Shown: positions 25,240-33,258, counted from the first letter of the stretch. The stretch: 64,000 nt of DNA from DATIYF01 sp035517775 (GCA_035517775.1 DATIYF010000026.1:5906-69905); one strand, 5' to 3'. Notes: generated by a model from the sequence alone, not told the origin. Translations and numbers: made by a program.

Positions 25240-26436
25240 CTATCTTTTCAGCTTGCGCAGCCGCCGCTCCGCTTCCTGCAGCGTCTCATCCCGCTTGCAG
25301 AAGGCGAAGCGCACCTGCTGCGCGCCGTCGCGGCCATCGTTGTAGAAGCTCGACCCGGGCACCACCGCCACGCCAATTTCCTTCACTAGATACTGCGTGA
25401 AGGCCACGTCATCGGGATAGCCGAAGCCGCGGATGTCAGTCATCACGTAGTAAGACCCGCGCGGCCGGTAGCAGCGGAAGCCTGCCTCTTCGAGAATAGG
25501 AATCAGCTTGTCGCGCCGCACGCGATAGCCCTCGGCAAGGCGCTGATAGTACTCGGGCGGCAGGCTCAGCGCCGCCACGCCCGCCTCCTGCAAGGGCGCG
25601 GGCGCGCCCACCGTCAGAAAGTCATGGACCTTGCGGATGGCATTGGTGATCTCCGGCGGCGCAATCGCCCAGCCCACACGCCAACCGGTAACAGCGTATG
25701 TCTTCGACATGCCGTTGATCGTGACCGTGCGCTCGCGCATGCCCTCAAGCGTGGCGATAGGAATGTGTGTCACGCCATCGTAGAGGATGTGCTCGTAGAT
25801 CTCGTCAGTAATGGCGAGCACATTGAACTCGATACACAGGTCGCGGATCAATTCCAGCTCTGCGCGCGTGAACACCTTGCCCGTCGGGTTGTTCGGCGTG
25901 TTGACCACGATGGCCTTAGTCTGCGGATGAAATGCCGCGCGCAGCTCGCGCTCGTCGAACCTCCACTCCCCGCCGGGCGGCTCCGGCGGGCGCAGCTTTA
26001 CGAAGCGCGGCTTCGCGCCTGAAACAATCGAGTCGGGCCCATAATTTTCATAGAACGGTTCGAAGACGATGACCTCATCGCCCGCATTGCAGACGGCAAG
26101 CAGCGTGGAAACAATAGCTTCCGTCGAGCCGCAGCAGACCGTGATCTCGCGCTCTGGGTCAATCTCCAGCCCGTGCCAGAGCCTGGTCTGGCGCGCGATC
26201 GCATCGCGCAACGTCTTTGCGCCCCAGGTGATGGCGTACTGGTTGATATCTGCGGCAATCGCTTCCTGCGCCGCGCGCTTGATTTCAGGCGGCGCGGGAA
26301 AATCGGGGAAACCCTGCGAGAGATTCACCGCGCTGTACATCATGGCCTGGCGCGTCATCTCGCGGATCACCGACTCGGTGAAGCGCTCGACTTTGCTGCT
26401 GAGGAGTTGCTTCTGCTGAATGCCCGCATCCGCCAT
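25240..26436 (-). CDS. Class I/II PLP-dependent aminotransferase
   Basis: A 398-residue fold-type I aminotransferase. NLSQGFPDFPAPPEIK (near the N-terminus), TPNNPTGKVF and ITDEIYEHILYDG (cofactor-binding Asn, Asp, Tyr), the Schiff-base lysine in NGMSKTYAVTGWRVGW (about 240), and the C-terminal Arg in VRFAFCK are present. The QGFPDF opening and YAITWG strand are typical of the kynurenine/methionine aminotransferase group, so the substrate is probably a neutral or aromatic amino acid. ATG 26436 is chosen; the frame back to 26499 adds residues without homology. It stands alone between two repeat-rich spacers. Confidence 0.88.
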   Translation of the reverse strand: MADAGIQQKQLLSSKVERFTESVIREMTRQAMMYSAVNLSQGFPDFPAPPEIKRAAQEAIAADINQYAITWGAKTLRDAIARQTRLWHGLEIDPEREITVCCGSTEAIVSTLLAVCNAGDEVIVFEPFYENYGPDSIVSGAKPRFVKLRPPEPPGGEWRFDERELRAAFHPQTKAIVVNTPNNPTGKVFTRAELELIRDLCIEFNVLAITDEIYEHILYDGVTHIPIATLEGMRERTVTINGMSKTYAVTGWRVGWAIAPPEITNAIRKVHDFLTVGAPAPLQEAGVAALSLPPEYYQRLAEGYRVRRDKLIPILEEAGFRCYRPRGSYYVMTDIRGFGYPDDVAFTQYLVKEIGVAVVPGSSFYNDGRDGAQQVRFAFCKRDETLQEAERRLRKLKR

Positions 26437-26500
26437 ACGTTTGGTCAGCCTAGCATACCCTGTAACCCTCGCAAGTGGGGCGGTTCCAGAGAGGAGCATA

Positions 26501-26532
26501 GAACCACCAAGGGACGCAAAGGTTCACCAAGG
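26501..26532 (+). repeat. ACCACCAAGGGACGCAAAGG-type repeat
   Basis: Reads GAACCACCAAGGGACGCAAA, then GGTTCACCAAGG, a member of the degenerate family with an about 11-base period. It occupies the spacer between the aminotransferase and cytochrome genes. Confidence 0.5.
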
Positions 26533-26590
26533 CAGTTCGCGAGGGCGTTCGGGTCGGGGTCCCTGTCGTGTACCTTCGTGCTTTTGGTGG

Positions 26591-27925
26591 CTAATGCGCT
26601 GGACGCCCGCTCACATCGCCGTCATGCCGCACGAAAAACTCTTCTTTACTCATGCCGGCGGGTACGGCGACGTCAAAGAAGCCGACCATCATTTCCTGCC
26701 AGGTCTGGTCGCCCCAGGTCACGAGGGCATTCGGGTCAGGATTGTGTGGATTGTTTTTCGAGTTGTCGTACCACGCCACCGCCCGCAGGCGCGTTCCTGC
26801 CTTGAGAAAACGCGGCTCAGCCAGTTTGTAACTCAGTTGCCAGTGGAAGTGATAGTGGATCACTTTCAGCAGCGGCTCGACGGTCCCATCCTGGTGCACG
26901 AGGTCATATTCAAAGGCTTTGCCGCGCAGATGCATGTGGGGGAAGAAGCTGAGCAGCGTGCAATCATTGGGCAGCGTGCCTTCGACCTCGGCGCGGAAAT
27001 TATCTGTGTTAGGCGGGATGATAATCGCATGATCGTTCAGCTGCAGCGTGATGACCCGCTGCGTCGGTTTGCTTTTGGCAAAAACCAGGCCGACGCTGGT
27101 CTGGTCGCTTGCGGCGGCGCCGTTGGTGGTGTAATGCATCTGGAAAACAAGATCAGAACCGGCAGGAATGAACTTGGCCATGCCGGCGGGCCAGTGGTCG
27201 GGAGAACTGCCGGGCGCATACACCAGCAGAAGGTCGCTGGTGGTTTCCATGGCATCGCGGCGGTCCTGCGGGTCGCCCAGGGTGGAGGCGGTGAAGGGCG
27301 CGCCAATGGGCGCGTGCCGCAGCCAGTTCGAATCTGGCGGCCGGATATAGACTACGGCGTGATGCACATGCTGCGGGGCCGAGGGTTTTACCTCGACCAT
27401 CTGTACCCATTTGTCTTCGGTGAAGTGCGTGGGCACAATTTCGTAGGTGTATTCCACGTCGCCGCTGGCGGGAAGCAGAACCGGCTTGGGCATCTGCACG
27501 ATTACATCGGGATGCGGTATATTCCAGCCGTGCGTCCAGCGTTTCGGGGGCGGAGCGTCTTTGGGATCGCCGGCGGGAGCGCCTGCGGCGGACCACGCAG
27601 CAAGCGCATCAATCTGGCCGGCCGTGAGCGACGGATCGTCAGAAAACTTTCCCACGCGGGGGTCGGCAAACCAGGGCGGCATCATCTTCATTTCTGTGGA
27701 ATGCGCCATGGCATGAGCCCAGGGCCGGGTCTGCGCGTACGTCACCAGCGGCATGGGCGCGACTTCGCCAGGGCGGTGGCAGCGCTGGCAGTGATTTTGC
27801 AGGATGGGGAGAACATCTTTGTAGAAAGTGGGAGCCGCGTTATCGCCGGGGCTGTTTGCGAGTGGCCGGGCAGAATCGAAAGCTGCGAGACAAAGGACGG
27901 ACAGCCAGAGTAGAACAAACCTCAC
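26591..27925 (-). CDS. Exported c-type cytochrome fused to PHM/DBH-like copper monooxygenase domain
   Basis: A 444-residue protein with an N-terminal signal peptide (FVLLWLSVLCLAAF). A single haem-attachment site CQRCH (46-50) sits in a small cytochrome c domain, and MMPPW near 81-85 may supply the axial methionine. The C-terminal 280 residues carry every residue class used by peptidylglycine/dopamine copper monooxygenases: QHVHHAVVYI (H186, H188, H189), FQMHYT (H264), FPHMHLRGKAFEYDLV (H330, H332) and TWQEMMVGFF (M412). It should therefore bind two copper ions and a haem in the periplasm, with the haem perhaps donating electrons in place of ascorbate (inference). The substrate is unknown. 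ATG 27925 is the only sensible start. Confidence 0.75.
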   Translation of the reverse strand: MRFVLLWLSVLCLAAFDSARPLANSPGDNAAPTFYKDVLPILQNHCQRCHRPGEVAPMPLVTYAQTRPWAHAMAHSTEMKMMPPWFADPRVGKFSDDPSLTAGQIDALAAWSAAGAPAGDPKDAPPPKRWTHGWNIPHPDVIVQMPKPVLLPASGDVEYTYEIVPTHFTEDKWVQMVEVKPSAPQHVHHAVVYIRPPDSNWLRHAPIGAPFTASTLGDPQDRRDAMETTSDLLLVYAPGSSPDHWPAGMAKFIPAGSDLVFQMHYTTNGAAASDQTSVGLVFAKSKPTQRVITLQLNDHAIIIPPNTDNFRAEVEGTLPNDCTLLSFFPHMHLRGKAFEYDLVHQDGTVEPLLKVIHYHFHWQLSYKLAEPRFLKAGTRLRAVAWYDNSKNNPHNPDPNALVTWGDQTWQEMMVGFFDVAVPAGMSKEEFFVRHDGDVSGRPAH

Positions 27926-27952
27926 GCTTCCAGTTTACGCTGCGGGAAAGGC

Positions 27953-28030
27953 TTAACTACAGAAGGCGCAGGGGAACACCGAGGAAATCAAAAACCGGAG
28001 ACCACCGAGCGCGAAGGAGAGCAAAAAGCG
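27953..28030 (+). repeat. Degenerate ACTACAGAAGGCGCAGGGG-type repeat
   Basis: Successive units TTAACTACAGAAGGCGCAGG, AACACCGAGG and ACCACCGAGCGCGAAGG span about 78 bases. It fills the 146-base gap between the first VOC gene and the cytochrome gene. Confidence 0.5.
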
Positions 28031-28071
28031 TAAATCGCAAAGGCCTGAACCTGTATGGCTGGCGCTATCGC

Positions 28072-28476
28072 CTATTGAGACTCGAGGGGTCGGCCGAAGC
28101 AGAGAACGTAGCCGTTGTTGTCGAGAATTTCAAATGCGCGCAGCCCGTCACTGGTGTCCTGCAAAGGCTGATGCATGGGCACGCCTTTGCCGGCGTATTC
28201 TCGATACAACAAGTCTGGGTCGGGAGTGTAAACGTAGGCATCCCACCGGGCCCAGTCGTGACGCAAGTGATTCGGCAAGGGATGAACAACCGGGGCAATC
28301 GCCTTCAAACTGATCATCACCCCGTCCCGGCGCACAAAGCCCCAGAAATCGCCCCCCTGCCCATCGCCGCCGCCTTTGTAAGCAACTTCAAAACCCAGCT
28401 TGGAGCAGTAGAAATCCAGGCTCGATTGCAAATCGTCCACAATAAAACATGGCACGATGGAGTGTAGACTCGGCAC
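28072..28476 (-). CDS. VOC (glyoxalase/bleomycin-resistance) family protein
   Basis: A 134-residue protein with one complete vicinal-oxygen-chelate fold: SIVPCFIVDDLQSSLDFYCS opens the first beta-alpha-beta unit, DFWGFVRRDGVMISL follows, and WDAYVYTPDPDLLYREY with AFEILDNNGYVLCFGRP forms the second unit, ending in the conserved N-G-Y strand. Metal ligands are not certain. No ATG exists; GTG 28476 is chosen because it sits right before the first strand, with GTG 28455 an alternative. The upstream open frame to 28977 overlaps the divergent VOC gene and is not real. The substrate is unknown. Confidence 0.75.
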   Translation of the reverse strand: MPSLHSIVPCFIVDDLQSSLDFYCSKLGFEVAYKGGGDGQGGDFWGFVRRDGVMISLKAIAPVVHPLPNHLRHDWARWDAYVYTPDPDLLYREYAGKGVPMHQPLQDTSDGLRAFEILDNNGYVLCFGRPLESQ

Positions 28477-28540
28477 GATACATGCTAGCACGCGCGCAGG
28501 TATCGCAGATTCTCCGCATAAGTTCCGGAGGGAAAATGGA

Positions 28541-29074
28541 ATGAGCTTGCAAAGGCGGCAACTACTGCAAATCCTGTCGTATGCTTGCGGGGCCGGCCTG
28601 GCTCTGCCCCGCAATGAGGCAGCCATGGCGGCACAGGCAGCGAGTGGCGCTTCGCCGGGGAAGGCGGCGGCCAAGGGGGAATCGGCCACAACTGAGACGG
28701 GAGGAACACAAATGGAAAAGGTAGCTGGAATCGGAGGGCTGTTCTTCCGCGCGCATGATCCCAAGGCGCTGGGGAAGTGGTACGAGCAACACCTGGGGAT
28801 CGCGCTCACCCCCACAAGCGAGGGCGGAAGCGTCTGGCAGCAGGAGGCCGGACCGACCGCCTTCAGTCCCTTTCCCGAGACGACCAAATATTTCGGGGAC
28901 GCGAACAAGGTGTGGATGGTGAACTTTCGCGTGCATGACCTCGACAAGATGGTCGCCCAGCTGCGCGCGGCGGGCATTGAAGTGAAAGACCCGGAAACTT
29001 ATCCGAATATTGGGCGCTTCACTCGCCTGCATGACCCGGAGGGAAACCCGATTGAGTTGTGGCAGCCAGCATAG
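28541..29074 (+). CDS. VOC-family protein with possible Tat leader (two alternative starts)
   Basis: From ATG 28541 the protein has 177 residues: SLQRRQLLQILSYACGAGL looks like a weak twin-arginine leader, then an Ala-rich linker, then a VOC domain from GIGGLFFRAHDPKALGKWYE to NPIELWQP, with a glyoxalase-like E-L-W ending. A second start at ATG 28712 (MEKVAGIGGL) gives a leaderless 120-residue domain. Both have good Shine-Dalgarno sites: GGAGGG at 28526 (9 bases before) and GGGAGGAAC before 28712. Export and cytosolic forms might coexist. It diverges from the other VOC gene, the starts being 64 bases apart. Function unknown. Confidence 0.7.
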   Translation: MSLQRRQLLQILSYACGAGLALPRNEAAMAAQAASGASPGKAAAKGESATTETGGTQMEKVAGIGGLFFRAHDPKALGKWYEQHLGIALTPTSEGGSVWQQEAGPTAFSPFPETTKYFGDANKVWMVNFRVHDLDKMVAQLRAAGIEVKDPETYPNIGRFTRLHDPEGNPIELWQPA

Positions 29075-29112
29075 CGGGGCCGAGTTCTGGGCAATCATCG
29101 GGCCTGCCTGAT

Positions 29113-29132
29113 CGCAGCGGTAAACCGCTGCG
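29113..29132. terminator. Perfect palindrome between convergent genes
   Basis: CGCAGCGGT and ACCGCTGCG form a 9-bp stem with a 2-base centre, between the VOC gene and pheT, which converge here. No T-tract is adjacent on either strand, so it may be a repeat rather than a terminator. Confidence 0.4.
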
Positions 29133-29171
29133 CCACCTCAAAGGCAGTAGGGCCGCTCCCCGCCGGGGCCT

Positions 29172-31211
29172 CTAAGCCCGCAGGGTTCCGCCGACAACCT
29201 GGAGGGCCTGCACGATCTGGGCGCACCACTGCGCCACTTCTTCTTCGCGCAGAGTGCGCTCGCCGGACTGGAAGGTCGCGCGCAGGAGAATCGAATATTT
29301 TCCCGCAGGAATGTTGCCGCCACGAAAGGTCTCGGCGGGCACAAAGCGCCGCAGTTCCCGCAGGCCTAAACCATCCACTGTCTGCTGAATCTTTTCGAAG
29401 ATGACCTCATCCGCGAAAACGAAGGAGAAATCGCGCTCCACCGCCGGATACCTGGGCAAGGCCTCATAGCGCAAATGCTTGAGGCCATACTTGTACAGGC
29501 GGTCGAGATAGATCTCGGCGATGAAGACCTCCTGCCGCAGCTTGCGTTGGGCGGCGAGCTCGGGGCTGACCTGCCCGAACTGCGCTACCGTCGCGCCATC
29601 CATCACGGCGCGCGCCGAGCGCCCGGGATGATAGTACTCGCCGGTGTGATCATCAAAATAAAGCGCGCTGTGCTCGAAGCGCCCGAGCAGAGTTTCGACG
29701 TCGCCTTTCACATCAAAAAACGAGAAAGGTCGCGCCGGCTGATGCACGCCCGCCGGCAGCGCATTTCCGGTGGCGCCCAGGCAGATTCGCTTCAGTTCTT
29801 CACTCCTGCTGCCGGCACGTTGATACACGCTGCCGGCCTCGAACAGGCGGGCATCGCTTGCCCCCCGGTTCAGGTTGTAAGCCAGCATGTTGAGCATTCC
29901 CGGCACCATCGAAGTGCGCATGATCGCCGCTTCTTCACTGATGGGATTCGCCAGCTCCATTACCGGCGACGAAGAAAACGTCTCGGCATCTTCATGGGAA
30001 ATGAAACTCAGCGAGAGCGCTTCGTTATAGCCGAGCGCCAATAGAAGATTTCGCAGCCTCGCGTCTTTCTCCGCCTCGGGCAGTTCCACCACCGCTCCGG
30101 CGAACGCCGGCAGCGTGTTAGGAAACTTGTCGTAGCCGTGCAGGCGCGCGATTTCTTCGATCAGGTCAATTTCGCGCTCCACATCCAGCCGCCAGCTGGG
30201 AATGCGCACAGTGAAATCGGGTTCGGCGCCGCCGCGCTCGGGCAGCAGGTCGAAGCCCAGCTTGACCAGGATGCGGTAGATGCGGTGCGCATCCACGTTC
30301 TTGCCCAGGATGCGATGGACTTCGGAAATGTGCAGCGCCACCGGCGCCTGATCGAGGGCGCGGCCGACAACATCGCTGGCGGCTCCGTGCAGCTCTCCGC
30401 CGCCGGATTCCGTAATGCGCTGGGCCACCAGCGCGCAAGCCAAAGTTGTTGCGCCAAAGTCCGCGCCACGCTCGAAGCGATGCGAAGCGTCGGTGTGCAA
30501 GCCGTGGCGCTTGGCGGTTTTGCGGACAATGGCGGGATCGAACCACGCCGATTCGATCAGGATATTTTTGGTGCGCCCGGTGATCATGGTGTCGAAGCCG
30601 CCCATGACTCCGGCGAGCGCGACCGGTTTTTTCGCATCAGCGATGATCAGGTCTTCGGGGGAAAGCTTGCGGTCCACTCCGTCGAGCGTCTTCAGCGTTT
30701 CGGCGGCGCGAGCTTTCCGCACGATGATCTTGCCGCCTTCGAGCAGGTCGAGATCGAAGGCATGCGTGGGGTGGCCCATCTCCCACAGGGTGTAGTTCGA
30801 AGCGTCGGCCGCGTTGTTGATGGGCCGCTGATCCACGAGAAGGAGCCGCTTCGAGATGGCTTCGGGTGAAGGCTTGATCGTGACTCCGCGAACCACTTGC
30901 GCGGTGTAGCGCGCGCAGCCCTGGATGTCTTCGATCTCGATGGGGAAGGGCGCCGCTTCGGTTGCCGAGGGCAGCTTCGGGGAGATTGCCTTCAGCGGCG
31001 CATCGTAGATCGCCGCGGCCTCGCGCGCCACACCGTAGTGATTCATGGCGTCGGGACGGTTCGTGCCGATCTCCATCTCGAAGACGGTGTGCGCGCCTTC
31101 CCCGATGATGGTCTCGACCGCAATGCCGGCGGCGGTCAAGTCTTCTGCCAGCCGGCGGTCATCTACCGTCAGAGAGACGAAGTCGCGAATCCAGTGAGGA
31201 GAGAGTTTCAT
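29172..31211 (-). CDS. pheT: Phenylalanyl-tRNA synthetase beta subunit, short form
   Basis: Forms the alpha2-beta2 enzyme with PheS. At 679 residues it is about 110 shorter than E. coli PheT. The N-terminal MKLSPHWIRDFV runs directly through AVETIIGEG into VFEMEIGTNRPDAMNHYGVAREAAAIY; the EMAP-II/OB-like tRNA-binding domain that usually lies between is absent. B3/B4 editing-region sequence (INNAADASNYTLWEMGHPTHAFDLD), B5 (VERGADFG-like to RILVKLGF) and the C-terminal anticodon-binding FDX domain (YPAVERDFSFVFADEV) remain. It follows pheS by 91 bases that are almost entirely an inverted repeat. Its Shine-Dalgarno (GGCTGGAA) borders that stem. Confidence 0.93.
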   Translation of the reverse strand: MKLSPHWIRDFVSLTVDDRRLAEDLTAAGIAVETIIGEGAHTVFEMEIGTNRPDAMNHYGVAREAAAIYDAPLKAISPKLPSATEAAPFPIEIEDIQGCARYTAQVVRGVTIKPSPEAISKRLLLVDQRPINNAADASNYTLWEMGHPTHAFDLDLLEGGKIIVRKARAAETLKTLDGVDRKLSPEDLIIADAKKPVALAGVMGGFDTMITGRTKNILIESAWFDPAIVRKTAKRHGLHTDASHRFERGADFGATTLACALVAQRITESGGGELHGAASDVVGRALDQAPVALHISEVHRILGKNVDAHRIYRILVKLGFDLLPERGGAEPDFTVRIPSWRLDVEREIDLIEEIARLHGYDKFPNTLPAFAGAVVELPEAEKDARLRNLLLALGYNEALSLSFISHEDAETFSSSPVMELANPISEEAAIMRTSMVPGMLNMLAYNLNRGASDARLFEAGSVYQRAGSRSEELKRICLGATGNALPAGVHQPARPFSFFDVKGDVETLLGRFEHSALYFDDHTGEYYHPGRSARAVMDGATVAQFGQVSPELAAQRKLRQEVFIAEIYLDRLYKYGLKHLRYEALPRYPAVERDFSFVFADEVIFEKIQQTVDGLGLRELRRFVPAETFRGGNIPAGKYSILLRATFQSGERTLREEEVAQWCAQIVQALQVVGGTLRA

Positions 31212-31214
31212 TTC

Positions 31215-31295
31215 CAGCCGTCAGCAATCAGCATTCAGCCTTGATAGCCCGGCCTCGACATCCGAGGAAGGCTGAACGCTGAGTGCTGACGGCTG
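31215..31295. repeat. 26-bp inverted repeat in the pheS-pheT gap
   Basis: Arms 31215-31240 and 31270-31295 match at 24 of 26 positions, separated by 29 bases, on the motif CAGCCGTCAGCA. The transcript would form a long stem covering nearly the whole gap and ending next to the pheT ribosome-binding site. A related repeat is at 33541-33617. Confidence 0.7.
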
Positions 31296-31302
31296 AATGC
31301 TC

Positions 31303-32439
31303 CTATCCAAACTGCTCAAAAAATCTTACATCGCCGTTGAAGAACAGCTGAATGTCATCCACGCCATACTTGAGCAGCGCGATGCGGTCTGCGCCCATGC
31401 CGAAGGCGAAGCCGCTCACCTTGGCTGGGTCGTAGCCGTTCTGCTTCACGAACTGAAAGACGTTCGGGTCCACCATGCCGCAGCCCAGAATTTCGATCCA
31501 GCCGGTCTGCTTGCACGGCCGGCAAGCTTCGTTGCCACGCTTGCCGCTGCCGCCGCAGATGAAGCAGGAAACCAGCATCTCGGCGCTGGGCTCGGTGAAG
31601 GGGAAAAAAGACGGCCGGAAGCTGGTCTTCACACTCGACCCAAACAGCGCCTTCATAGCGTGATCGAGCGTGCCCTTCAGATCGCCGAAGGTGATGTTCG
31701 TATCCACCGCCAGGCCCTCGATCTGGTGAAACATCGGCGAGTGGCTGGCGTCCGGCGGATCGTTGCGGTGCACCTTCCCGGGAATCACGATGCGAATCGG
31801 CGGTTTCATCTTCTCCATGGTCCGAATCTGCACCGGAGAAGTGTGCGTGCGCAGCAGCAACCGCTCGCGCAACGGCTTCGATTCCTGGTTGGCGAGGAAC
31901 AGCGTGTCCTGCGTGTCGCGCGCCGGATGGTTGGGCGGAAAGTTCAGCGACTCGAAGTTGTAGTAGTCGGTCTCGATCACCGGGCCTTCCTGCACGGAAT
32001 AGCCGAGATTGCGGAAGACGGCAACGATCTCGTTCATCGTCTTGATGACGGGATGCTCGGCGCCAATGGGGCGGCGAGTGCCGGGCAGGGTGATGTCGAG
32101 CCGGTCGGCTGAAGGCTGCGGCCTACCCGTGGTTCTGACCAGGGCGCTTTCCATCCCGGCTTCCACCTTCATCTTGAGCTGATTGACGCGCTGGCCGGCC
32201 TCGCGCTTGGCATCTTTGGGCGCGGCTTTCAGCCAGAGGTCATTCACCTGGGTGAGGATGCCGTCTTTGCGGGCCATCCAGCGGTCGCGGAAAGTTTTCC
32301 AGTCGGCTTCGGTCTTGACAGCCGTTGACTCTTCCTTCAGCGCTGACAACAGCTTCTCAGCCGCCTTATCCAGCGCCGCGGCAGAGAAATCCTTCAGCTT
32401 AGGCACCGCGTAGGCCGCTGATTTCTTCTTCGCTGCCAT
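31303..32439 (-). CDS. pheS: Phenylalanyl-tRNA synthetase alpha subunit
   Basis: Catalytic subunit (378 residues) that activates phenylalanine. A coiled-coil N-terminus (about 15-95) precedes the class II core with GAEHPVIKTMNEIVAVFRNLGY, TDYYNFESLNFPPNHPARD (motif 1-like), RTHTSPVQIRTM, MFHQIEGLAVD (motif 2) and FGMGADRIALLKYGVDD (motif 3). An insertion with paired cysteines, CFIC (292-295) and CRPC (306-309), looks like a zinc knuckle between the strands flanking SAEMLVS and GWIEILGCGMV. It is fourth in the infC-rpmI-rplT-pheS-pheT operon. The 375-base spacer to rplT is long for an operon and full of palindromes. Confidence 0.95.
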   Translation of the reverse strand: MAAKKKSAAYAVPKLKDFSAAALDKAAEKLLSALKEESTAVKTEADWKTFRDRWMARKDGILTQVNDLWLKAAPKDAKREAGQRVNQLKMKVEAGMESALVRTTGRPQPSADRLDITLPGTRRPIGAEHPVIKTMNEIVAVFRNLGYSVQEGPVIETDYYNFESLNFPPNHPARDTQDTLFLANQESKPLRERLLLRTHTSPVQIRTMEKMKPPIRIVIPGKVHRNDPPDASHSPMFHQIEGLAVDTNITFGDLKGTLDHAMKALFGSSVKTSFRPSFFPFTEPSAEMLVSCFICGGSGKRGNEACRPCKQTGWIEILGCGMVDPNVFQFVKQNGYDPAKVSGFAFGMGADRIALLKYGVDDIQLFFNGDVRFFEQFG

Positions 32440-32449
32440 AAACTAAATT

Positions 32450-32508
32450 GTCATCCCGAGCGCAGCATGAAGTTCGCGGCGCGAAGTTCATGCGTAGTCG
32501 AGGGACCT
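32450..32508 (+). repeat. GTCATCCCGAGCG-type repeat (long form)
   Basis: Starts TGTCATCCCGAGCGCAGC and ends TGCGTAGTCGAGGGACC; the ends match the copy at 25127-25185. The middle contains a 9-bp direct repeat (GAAGTTCGC / GAAGTTCAT). Confidence 0.5.
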
Positions 32509-32634
32509 GCTGTTCCCCTCAATCCTGCGTGGTGCAAGCCCCGAAGGAGCGCGCCGGCATCGTCCCTTCGGGACTCGCCCAACTCAACTCCGGCACCCGG
32601 GCCTAAATTTCCGGGCGAGAGGCTGCCCAGGAAT

Positions 32635-32680
32635 GTGTGGAGACGGGTCTCTGACCCGTCGGGCCGAGCGAAGCTCGGCG
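32635..32680. repeat. GTGTGG-led double-hairpin element
   Basis: GTGTGG (32635-32640) is followed by GACGGGTC-tct-GACCCGTC (32642-32660) and GCCGAGC-gaa-GCTCGGC (32663-32679). The layout, though not the stem sequence, matches the element inside purL: GTGTGG, then two 7-8-bp stems with 3-base loops. Confidence 0.55.
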
Positions 32681-32792
32681 GGCAAACTCGAAACCTTGTC
32701 ATCCCGAATAGCTTGGGCCCTGGGCGTGAATGGCCGCCGAGCTGCGGAAACCTGCGCGGCATGACCCGCCCGCACCACACCTACACCCCACG

Positions 32793-32816
32793 AGAGACGT
32801 TGCAAGCAACGTCTCT
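32793..32816. repeat. Perfect 11-bp palindrome over the rplT stop codon
   Basis: AGAGACGTTGC and GCAACGTCTCT flank AA. On the minus strand the stem begins inside the TAG of rplT, so it forms right at the end of the gene. It could protect the 3' end of an infC-rpmI-rplT transcript or act as a processing site (inference). Confidence 0.6.
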
Positions 32817-33168
32817 ACAGCGCTCCTTTGGCCTGCTCGGCGAGGCTTTTAAACGCGCCCGGATCATTCACCGCCAGGTCAGCCAGGATTTTGCGGTCAA
32901 GCTCTACGCCGGCCTTCTTCAGCCCGTTGATGAACTTGCTGTAGCTCAGGCCGTTCAGCTTGGCGGCGGCGCCGATGCGCACAATCCACAGCGAGCGGTA
33001 CTGGCGCTTCTTCTGGCGGCGGCCGGCGTAGGCGAACTTCAGCCCGCGCTCGACCGCTTCTTTCGCTGACCGGTAGAGCTTTGATTTTGTGAGGTAATAG
33101 CCGCTGGCGCGCTCTAAGATCTTTTTGCGCTTGGCGCGGCGTTTGGTCCCGCGTTTTACACGAGGCAT
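32815..33168 (-). CDS. rplT: 50S ribosomal protein L20
   Basis: A 117-residue, strongly basic 23S-rRNA-binding protein needed for early 50S assembly. It begins MPRVKRGTKRRAKRKKILERASGYY, with the typical RSAKEAVERGLKFAYAGRRQKKRQYRSLWIVRI stretch and the globular C-terminal SKFINGLKKAGVELDRKILADLA. In several bacteria L20 represses its own operon by binding mRNA; I see no recognisable L20 leader here. It follows rpmI by 157 bases containing two hairpins. An AGGAG lies before the ATG. Confidence 0.97.
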   Translation of the reverse strand: MPRVKRGTKRRAKRKKILERASGYYLTKSKLYRSAKEAVERGLKFAYAGRRQKKRQYRSLWIVRIGAAAKLNGLSYSKFINGLKKAGVELDRKILADLAVNDPGAFKSLAEQAKGAL

Positions 33169-33258
33169 GGCTCAGCTCCTTTTTTGACTTCTATTTACTG
33201 GCGGCTGGAGGCAGGAGACTCTCACCTGATATGCCTCTTCACTCGCCTTCCGGCGTGG

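Larger units (their letters stand above)
32440..32814. other. 375-base repeat-filled spacer between rplT and pheS
   Basis: No gene is visible. It holds, in order, a GTCATCCCGAGCG repeat (32450-32508), a double-hairpin element (32635-32680), a fragment of the GTCATCCCG repeat (32698-32712) and a perfect palindrome (32793-32816). Since both flanking genes belong to one canonical operon, either the spacer is transcribed or pheST has its own promoter here; I see no clear one. Confidence 0.6.

Noticed and set aside
28072..28977. 301-residue minus-strand frame covering both VOC genes
   Set aside because: Only the last 134 residues show homology; the first half is antisense to the plus-strand VOC gene.
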